A DNA stretch of 20,121 bases from contig CAYRXC010000014.1 in NCBI GenBank assembly GCA_964428195.1, positions 1-20,121 on the forward strand, in the 5' to 3' direction. This DNA comes from JAAYGD01 sp964428195 (GTDB lineage: Bacteria; Bacillota_I; Bacilli_A; RF39; UBA660). Positions 15,136-20,121 of the stretch are shown piece after piece. The first letter of the stretch is position 1. Each line of letters opens with the position of its first letter. The position numbers and the translations under genes were made by a program. A model generated the notes under the pieces. That model saw nothing but the letters and a program-made list of their open reading frames with translations, had not been told where the DNA came from and ran no database searches.

Positions 15136-16322
15136 ATAGAGAAGATTTTCCTATGTTAAATCAAAAATATGTGTATTTTAACAATGCGGCTACCACATAC
15201 AAACCTAATTCAGTAATAGATGAAATAAATTATTATTATAAAAACTATAATAGCAACATTAATAGAGGTGTAGATAGTTTATCATTTAAAGTAACAAAAA
15301 AATATGAAGAAGCAAGAGAAAATGTTGCTAATTTTATTAATGCTAAAAAAGAAGAAATAATATTTACTAGAGGAACAACCGATAGCATTAACTTAGTTGC
15401 TAGATCATTAGAAGATATAATAGATAAAGAAGATCAAATAATAATATCTGTAATAGAACATCATTCAAATTTTGTTCCTTGGCAAAAACTATGTAAAAGA
15501 AAAAATGCAAAGTTAATAGTTCTAGATGTAAACAAAGATGGCACTATTTCATTAGATTCTTTAAAAGAACATATAAACAGTAAAACAAAGATTGTAGCGT
15601 TAAATCACGTTTCTAACACAATGGGTGGAACAAATAATATAAAAGAAATATCAAATATTGTTCATCAATTTAATTCACTATTATTAGTAGATGGTGCTCA
15701 AGCATTCTCTTCTTTAGATATTGATGTAAAAGATTTAGATGTAGACTTTTATGCTTTTTCTTCTCATAAATTATATGGACCTATGGGCCTAGGAATATTA
15801 TATGGTAAAAAAGAAATATTAGATAAAATGGAACCAGTAGTATATGGAGGAGAAATGATAGAATCAGTATCTATAGATAATACTACTTACAAAGAAACTC
15901 CTTATAAATTTGAAGCAGGCACTATGATGGTCCCTTCTGTATTAGGATTTTCAAAGGCATTAGATTATTTAAAAACAATTAAAACTAACAATATTCATAA
16001 TCATATATTTGAATTAAGAAAATATTTAATTGATAGATTAAATGAAATAGATAATATCATAATTTTTAACAAAGATAACATTAATAGTTCTATCGTATTA
16101 TTTAATATAAATAACATTCATTCTCACGATATAGGAAGTCTACTTGATAAATACGACATAATAGTAAGAGCTGGTCATCATTGTGCTGAACCATTTATGA
16201 AGTATTTAAATATTAATTCTGCTGTAAGAATAAGTTTAGGACTATATAATACCAAAGAAGAAATAGATAAGTTGATTGGAGTATTAAAGAAGGCAGGTGA
16301 CTATATTAATGAGCTATACTAA
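15132..16322 (+). CDS. sufS: Cysteine desulfurase SufS (class II)
   Basis: Pyridoxal-phosphate enzyme that takes sulfur from cysteine and holds it as a persulfide for SufU. The protein has 396 residues, a normal length. It shows YFNNAATTYKP near the start, TRGTTDSINLVA (phosphate-binding region), IEHHSNFVPWQ, VDGAQAF with D187, the cofactor lysine K213 in SSHKLYGP, FEAGTMMVP, and the active-site cysteine C351 in RAGHHCAEPFM. The short loop around this Cys fits the class that needs SufU as sulfur acceptor, and sufU is the next gene. GAGG lies 6 bases ahead of the ATG, which overlaps the sufD stop. Confidence 0.97.
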   Translation: MNREDFPMLNQKYVYFNNAATTYKPNSVIDEINYYYKNYNSNINRGVDSLSFKVTKKYEEARENVANFINAKKEEIIFTRGTTDSINLVARSLEDIIDKEDQIIISVIEHHSNFVPWQKLCKRKNAKLIVLDVNKDGTISLDSLKEHINSKTKIVALNHVSNTMGGTNNIKEISNIVHQFNSLLLVDGAQAFSSLDIDVKDLDVDFYAFSSHKLYGPMGLGILYGKKEILDKMEPVVYGGEMIESVSIDNTTYKETPYKFEAGTMMVPSVLGFSKALDYLKTIKTNNIHNHIFELRKYLIDRLNEIDNIIIFNKDNINSSIVLFNINNIHSHDIGSLLDKYDIIVRAGHHCAEPFMKYLNINSAVRISLGLYNTKEEIDKLIGVLKKAGDYINELY

Positions 16323-16740
16323 AGAAATATATAGAGATATTATTTTAGATCATGTCGAAAACCAAAGAAATAGTAATAAAGACATAAATGATAAATATAA
16401 TAAAGCATATGTCAAGAATCCCTCTTGTGGAGATGAGATTACACTATATGTTTATATTGAAAAGGATTTAGTAAAAGATATTACTTATCAAGTTAATGGT
16501 TGTAGCATATGCAAAGCATCTACTTCCATTATGAGTGAACTTTTATTCAACAAATCCATTAAAGAAATAGATTTAATTATCGAAAACATAAATAAGATGT
16601 TAAGTGGCATAAAATATGATAATAAATTAATAAAAGATGCTATTGTATTTGAAGGAATAAAAGATTTGCCTCCTAGAATAAAGTGTGCCCTACTCCCTTA
16701 TAATGCATATAAAAAATCTTTAGGAGATAACCATGAATGA
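16309..16740 (+). CDS. sufU: Zinc-dependent sulfur-transfer protein SufU
   Basis: Accepts persulfide sulfur from SufS and passes it to the SufBCD scaffold. The protein has 143 residues from the ATG at 16309; AGGTGA lies 8 bases ahead. A GTG at 16297 in the same frame would start on that ribosome site. The zinc ligands expected of SufU are all present: C40 and D42 in NPSCGD, C65 in GCSICKAS and C126 in RIKCALLPY. An extra cysteine (C68) sits where SufU usually has Ser or another residue. The gene overlaps the end of sufS and runs 8 bases into sufB. Confidence 0.95.
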   Translation: MSYTKEIYRDIILDHVENQRNSNKDINDKYNKAYVKNPSCGDEITLYVYIEKDLVKDITYQVNGCSICKASTSIMSELLFNKSIKEIDLIIENINKMLSGIKYDNKLIKDAIVFEGIKDLPPRIKCALLPYNAYKKSLGDNHE

Positions 16741-18109
16741 TTATAAATATGGATTTAATGATGGAGATATAGGACTTATAAAATTTGATGAGGGGCTAAA
16801 CGAAAACAAGATAAAAGAAATTTCAAAAATTAAAAATGAACCAGATTGGATGTTAGATTATAGATTAAAAGCATATAAAAAATTTAATGAATTACAACTT
16901 CCAAATTGGGAAAAGATAGAAAAAATAGATCTTAATTTTGATGATATTCATTACTATTTAAAAGCAACAGATGATGTATCAGATTCTTGGGATAAAGTTC
17001 CAGAAGCAATAAAGAATACTTTTGATAAGATAGGTATTCCAAATGCAGAAGAAAATTTTTTAGATGGAGTTGCTACTCAATATGAATCAGAAATGGTTTA
17101 TCATAGTATGAAAAAAGAACTAGACAAAAAAGGTATTATATTTTTAGATACTGATACAGCACTTAAAAAACACCCAGAATTATTTAAAAAGTACTTTGGA
17201 CAGTTAGTACCATATACCGACAATAAATTTGCAGCATTAAACTCTTCTGTGTGGTCTGGTGGCACATTCATATATATACCTCAGGGAATAAAACTAGATA
17301 AACCTCTTCAATCATATTTTAGAATGAATTCAAATAAATTTGGTCAATTTGAAAGAACAATAATAATAGTAGATGATAACTCATCCATAAACTATATTGA
17401 AGGTTGCACTGCCCCACTTTATTCAAACGATTCATTGCATGCATCTGTAGTAGAAATATTTGTGGGTAAAAACTCTACTTGTAGATACACAGCAATACAA
17501 AATTGGTCAAACAACGTATATAACCTAGTAACCAAAAGAGCTATATGTGAAGAAAATGCTCTAATGGAATGGGTAGATGGTAATATAGGATCAAAATACA
17601 ATATGAAATATCCTTCAGTAATATTAAAAGGTCAAGGATCAAAAGGAACAACTATATCTATTGCAGTTGCAAATAATCAAATACAAGATGCAGGAGCAAA
17701 GATGATTCATCTAGCACCAAATACATCATCAAAGATAATATCTAAAGCCATATCAAAAAATGGAGGAATAAATAATTATAGAGGAACAGTAATACATTCA
17801 AAAGATGCAATAAATTCAAAAACATCAGTAGAATGTGATACTTTACTCTTAGATAATATATCTAAATCAAATACGATACCTTTTTCTAAGATTGAAAACA
17901 ATTCATCAACATATAAGCATGAAGCAAAAATATCAAAAATTGATGAGAAAGTTCTCTTTTATATTATGAGTAAAGGAATAAGCGAAGAATTAGCAAGAGA
18001 AATGATTATAATGGGCTTTATTGAACCATTTACAAAAGAATTACCAATGGAATATGCTATTGAATTAAATCAACTATTAAAACTCAATATGGAGGGATCA
18101 ATAGGATGA
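16733..18109 (+). CDS. sufB: Fe-S cluster scaffold protein SufB
   Basis: Main scaffold subunit on which the nascent Fe-S cluster is made with SufC and SufD. The protein has 458 residues, full family length with the N-terminal domain intact (KNEPDWMLDYRLKAY at 34-48). The beta-helix core includes SVWSGGTFIYIPQG and YIEGCTAPLY. The conserved Cys, C368 in SVECDTLLLD, corresponds to E. coli C405; H396 in the KHEAKISKID motif and the closing FYIMSKGISEELARE segment follow. GGAG lies 6 bases ahead of the ATG; the start overlaps sufU (ATGAATGA) and the stop overlaps the regulator gene (ATGA). Confidence 0.97.
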   Translation: MNDYKYGFNDGDIGLIKFDEGLNENKIKEISKIKNEPDWMLDYRLKAYKKFNELQLPNWEKIEKIDLNFDDIHYYLKATDDVSDSWDKVPEAIKNTFDKIGIPNAEENFLDGVATQYESEMVYHSMKKELDKKGIIFLDTDTALKKHPELFKKYFGQLVPYTDNKFAALNSSVWSGGTFIYIPQGIKLDKPLQSYFRMNSNKFGQFERTIIIVDDNSSINYIEGCTAPLYSNDSLHASVVEIFVGKNSTCRYTAIQNWSNNVYNLVTKRAICEENALMEWVDGNIGSKYNMKYPSVILKGQGSKGTTISIAVANNQIQDAGAKMIHLAPNTSSKIISKAISKNGGINNYRGTVIHSKDAINSKTSVECDTLLLDNISKSNTIPFSKIENNSSTYKHEAKISKIDEKVLFYIMSKGISEELAREMIIMGFIEPFTKELPMEYAIELNQLLKLNMEGSIG

Positions 18110-18546
18110 TTGAATTAACACCTTCTCAAATAGAATATTTAATAGCTATATATGAAGTATCAACAAATGATGAGATTACTATTACAAAAATATCTAAACA
18201 TTTAAAATATAGTAAACCAAGTGTAGTTAGAGCTCTTAAAAACTTAAGTAATTTAAAACTAATTACATATACTAATAAGATAACTATAACTGAATTAGGA
18301 AAAACATATATTAATAATATTTTAAGAAAAGATAATATACTTCAAATATTTTTTACTGACGTACTCAAAATAGATAAAGATATTGCAATTAGAGATTCAG
18401 AAAGCATTAAAAATTCAGTATCTTGTTATACAATTACAAAATTAGAACAATACTTAAAAAAGACATTAAACATTGAAACACAAGACATAGACAATTATTG
18501 TATAAATAACAATCCATGTATTAATTGTAAAGGAAAACAGGAATAA
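18106..18546 (+). CDS. DtxR/MntR-like regulator with four cysteines and no standard metal site
   Basis: Probable DNA-binding regulator of the suf operon, encoded as its last gene with an ATGA overlap. It has 146 residues: a winged helix (about 5-65) with LTPSQIEYLIAIY, ITKISKHLKYSKPSVVRALKNL (helix-turn-helix) and an ITITELGKTY wing, followed by a DtxR-type dimerisation domain (about 70-120). Hand alignment to MntR shows most metal ligands replaced: D8 by Glu, E11 by Ile, H77 by Lys, E102 by Lys and H103 by Asn. Instead there are C107 in SVSCYT and a C-terminal cluster, C132, C138 and C141 (spacing C-x5-C-x2-C). Four cysteines in an Fe-S operon suggest a cluster or redox/zinc sensor; this is inference. 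There is no C-terminal SH3-like domain. GGAGG lies about 12 bases ahead of the ATG. Confidence 0.85.
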   Translation: MIELTPSQIEYLIAIYEVSTNDEITITKISKHLKYSKPSVVRALKNLSNLKLITYTNKITITELGKTYINNILRKDNILQIFFTDVLKIDKDIAIRDSESIKNSVSCYTITKLEQYLKKTLNIETQDIDNYCINNNPCINCKGKQE

Positions 18547-18558
18547 TCCTGTTTTTTT
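18534..18558. terminator. Terminator at the end of the suf operon
   Basis: A 9-bp perfect stem, AAAACAGGA (18534-18542) and TCCTGTTTT (18547-18555), with loop ATAA, runs into T7 (18552-18558). The TAA stop of the regulator (18544-18546) is in the loop, and the opposing LRR gene's stop (18557-18559) overlaps the T run. On the minus strand the T run is shorter, so termination there is probably weaker. Confidence 0.85.
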
Positions 18559-20121
18559 ATGATTGTTTAACCCATGTTCCTGTTTGAGATGGTGCTGTAT
18601 ATGTGCCACCAATTTTAAAACCATTATATGCATCATAGAAAGATTGAGATATAGAACCCGTTGCAATAGTTATATTAGATGGGATTGTTACACTTTTTAG
18701 TTCATTATTTCGAAAAGCATAATTTTCTATACTTGATACACTTGTTGGAATTGTTACACTTGTTAATTGATTATTAGAAAAAGCTGAATCTCCTATACTT
18801 GTTACACTATTTCCTATTGTTACACTTGTTAGTTGATTAGAAGCAAAAGTATAATTTCCTATAGTTGTTACATTGTTTGGAATTGTTACACCTGTTAGGC
18901 TATTATAATGAAAAGCATATTTTCCTATAGTTGTTACATTATTTGGGATTGTTACACTTGTTAGATGATTATTAGCAAAAGCATAATCGTCTATAATTGT
19001 TACACTATTTGAGATTACAATGTTATCTCTTCTTGCTCCTCCATAACTTTCTAATATTGATGTATTTTCACTTCCATCGGGATTCCTTGCATATATGAAT
19101 GCTTGATAGTCAGGAAGCTGATTGTCATTAAATGCACCTTCTCCCATATTTGTTACACTAATTGGAATTGTTACACTTGTAAGTTGATTATCTTCAAAAG
19201 CATAACTTCCTATACTTGTTACACTATTTGGAATCGTTATACTAGTAAGTTGATTAGACTTAAAAGCATAACTAAATATTGAACCAATTCCATCAGGAAT
19301 TGAAACGCTTGATAAATAATTATTTGAAAAAACTCCAGCATGAATAAAATTCAAAGAATCAGGAATTACAATATCAGTAATCATATTATAAGAAAAAGCT
19401 TCCTGACCTAGATAAATCAAGTTAGATGGTAGTGTTACACTTGTTAATTGATTCCGAGAAAAAGCTTGATTAGATATATCTATAACACTATTTGGTAAAT
19501 CAAGACTAGTTAATTGATTATTATAAAATGCAATACTCCCTATACTTGTTACATTATTTGGGACAACAATACTTGTAAGCTGATTATCTCTAAAAGCTTG
19601 ATTTCCTATGCTTGTTACACTGTTTGGAATTGTTACACTTGTTAGTTGATTATTTGAAAAAGCGCTATTTCCTATTATTTTAACAGGCAAGCCTTCTATT
19701 ATTGATGGAATTATTACATCTTTATCACAAGTATTATCATAATCAGTTATTGTTATATATGTTGTATTGTTTGTATAAGAAAAACAAGAAACAGGAGTAG
19801 ATATTTTACATTCTCCTTCATATGGTATTAGTTGAATTTCCTCGTCTGTATTTCTTTTTAATGCACACCATTTATCATTATGGACTGCAAGGGATACTGT
19901 TCCATCATCGAATACTTTTATTGAACCGTTTTCTGGCAATTCTCCTTGTAATTCAAATGAATCGTTAACAAATTCTTTATTCTCAATAATATATTCTTTT
20001 TCTAAAGCGTATTTAGAATATTCTTTTTTAGCTTCATTTAGTAACTTATTTGCGGATATTTCAAATGCAGTTTTTTTTGAGTCATCTATTAAATTTAGAA
20101 CTCTAGGAACCGCTATAGCTA
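18557..20121 (-). CDS. Pilin-like protein with BspA-type leucine-rich repeats (5' end outside window)
   Basis: Predicted surface protein, cut by the right edge; 520 residues are visible. The frame is open to the edge, so a TTG at 19939 is not the start. The first visible residues, AIAVPRVLNLIDDSKKTAF, match the end of the hydrophobic helix and the following segment of type IV pilin/pseudopilin N-termini, and the next stretch (ANKLLNEAKKEY) continues that long helix. A small domain follows, with WCALKR and the Cys of GECKIS, then CFSYT and ITDYDNTCDK. Fourteen 22-residue repeats follow, of type AF-x-x-N-Q-L-T-S-V-T-I-P-N-S-V-T-S-I-G. Repeat 9 carries a 29-residue insert (around QAFIYARNPDGSENTS). 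A short tail ends in TGTWVKQS. BspA repeats commonly mediate binding to host or other cells; display on a pilus-like fibre is inferred. Confidence 0.85.
   Translation of the reverse strand, partial: AIAVPRVLNLIDDSKKTAFEISANKLLNEAKKEYSKYALEKEYIIENKEFVNDSFELQGELPENGSIKVFDDGTVSLAVHNDKWCALKRNTDEEIQLIPYEGECKISTPVSCFSYTNNTTYITITDYDNTCDKDVIIPSIIEGLPVKIIGNSAFSNNQLTSVTIPNSVTSIGNQAFRDNQLTSIVVPNNVTSIGSIAFYNNQLTSLDLPNSVIDISNQAFSRNQLTSVTLPSNLIYLGQEAFSYNMITDIVIPDSLNFIHAGVFSNNYLSSVSIPDGIGSIFSYAFKSNQLTSITIPNSVTSIGSYAFEDNQLTSVTIPISVTNMGEGAFNDNQLPDYQAFIYARNPDGSENTSILESYGGARRDNIVISNSVTIIDDYAFANNHLTSVTIPNNVTTIGKYAFHYNSLTGVTIPNNVTTIGNYTFASNQLTSVTIGNSVTSIGDSAFSNNQLTSVTIPTSVSSIENYAFRNNELKSVTIPSNITIATGSISQSFYDAYNGFKIGGTYTAPSQTGTWVKQS
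18659..19669 (-). repeat. 66-bp tandem repeats coding 14 leucine-rich repeat units
   Basis: Fourteen in-frame units of 66 bases (22 residues), one enlarged by 87 bases, lie inside the pilin-like gene. Several share near-identical stretches such as the plus-strand TGTTACACTTGTTAGTTGAT, while outer and central units (5 and 6) have diverged. The similarity could allow slippage or recombination that changes the repeat number. Confidence 0.85.

Noticed and set aside
4899..18109. TGA read as tryptophan (mycoplasma code)
   Set aside because: TGA ends rnc, sufC, sufD and sufU at the expected places and conserved tryptophans are TGG.
18659..19669. CRISPR-like array
   Set aside because: The 66-base periodicity is in frame, codes leucine-rich repeats and has no constant repeat with variable spacers.
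18557..19939. TTG at 19939 as start of the LRR protein
   Set aside because: The frame stays open to the window edge and the upstream residues read as a pilin-type helix; the TTG has no fitting ribosome site.

Overview
The window is very AT-rich, densely packed bacterial chromosome. The gene set (SMC, RNase III, MraY/MurC, a SufCDSUB operon of Gram-positive order, YidD, lipoprotein signal, GGAGG ribosome sites) points to Firmicutes. The very low GC, short SMC arms, tight gene overlaps and rubrerythrin point to an anaerobic, host-associated, genome-reduced lineage near Mollicutes (RF39/Izemoplasma-like Bacilli). TGA is a normal stop (rnc, sufC, sufD, sufU) and tryptophan is TGG, so this is not a code-4 mycoplasma. 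The taxon is inferred from gene content, not from a search.

Layout: (1) 1-358, the 3' end of a peptide deformylase gene (+). (2) 372-5570, a minus-strand block read rnc, unknown soluble protein, unknown membrane-anchored protein, smc. This keeps the Firmicutes rnc-smc neighbourhood but has two unknown genes inside it. (3) 5571-6685, a divergent, nearly symmetrical promoter driving rnc one way and yidD plus a ZnuA-like lipoprotein the other. The lipoprotein lacks three of the four expected metal ligands. (4) 6696-13519, a long minus-strand run: ABC ATPase, large two-module FtsX-type permease, second ABC ATPase, mraY, murC, rubrerythrin. (5) 13615-18546, a plus-strand suf operon, sufC-sufD-sufS-sufU-sufB, ending in a DtxR-family-like regulator. 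A 16-bp palindrome lies at the predicted transcription start. (6) 18557 to the window end, the C-terminal part of a pilin-like protein carrying 14 BspA-type leucine-rich repeats (minus), cut by the window edge.

Functionally the window combines chromosome organisation (SMC), RNA processing (RNase III), protein maturation and insertion (Def, YidD), late cytoplasmic peptidoglycan steps (MurC, MraY), peroxide defence (rubrerythrin), an envelope ABC transporter, Fe-S cluster assembly (Suf) and a surface adhesin-like protein. The most interesting item is the suf-linked regulator. It has the DtxR-like layout, has lost the usual metal-ligand residues and carries four cysteines, and it may act on the palindrome at the suf promoter. 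The pilin-LRR fusion and the ligand-less ZnuA-like lipoprotein are the next most unusual. No tRNA, rRNA, CRISPR array, insertion sequence or attachment site was seen. No gene-free stretch exceeds 300 bases.
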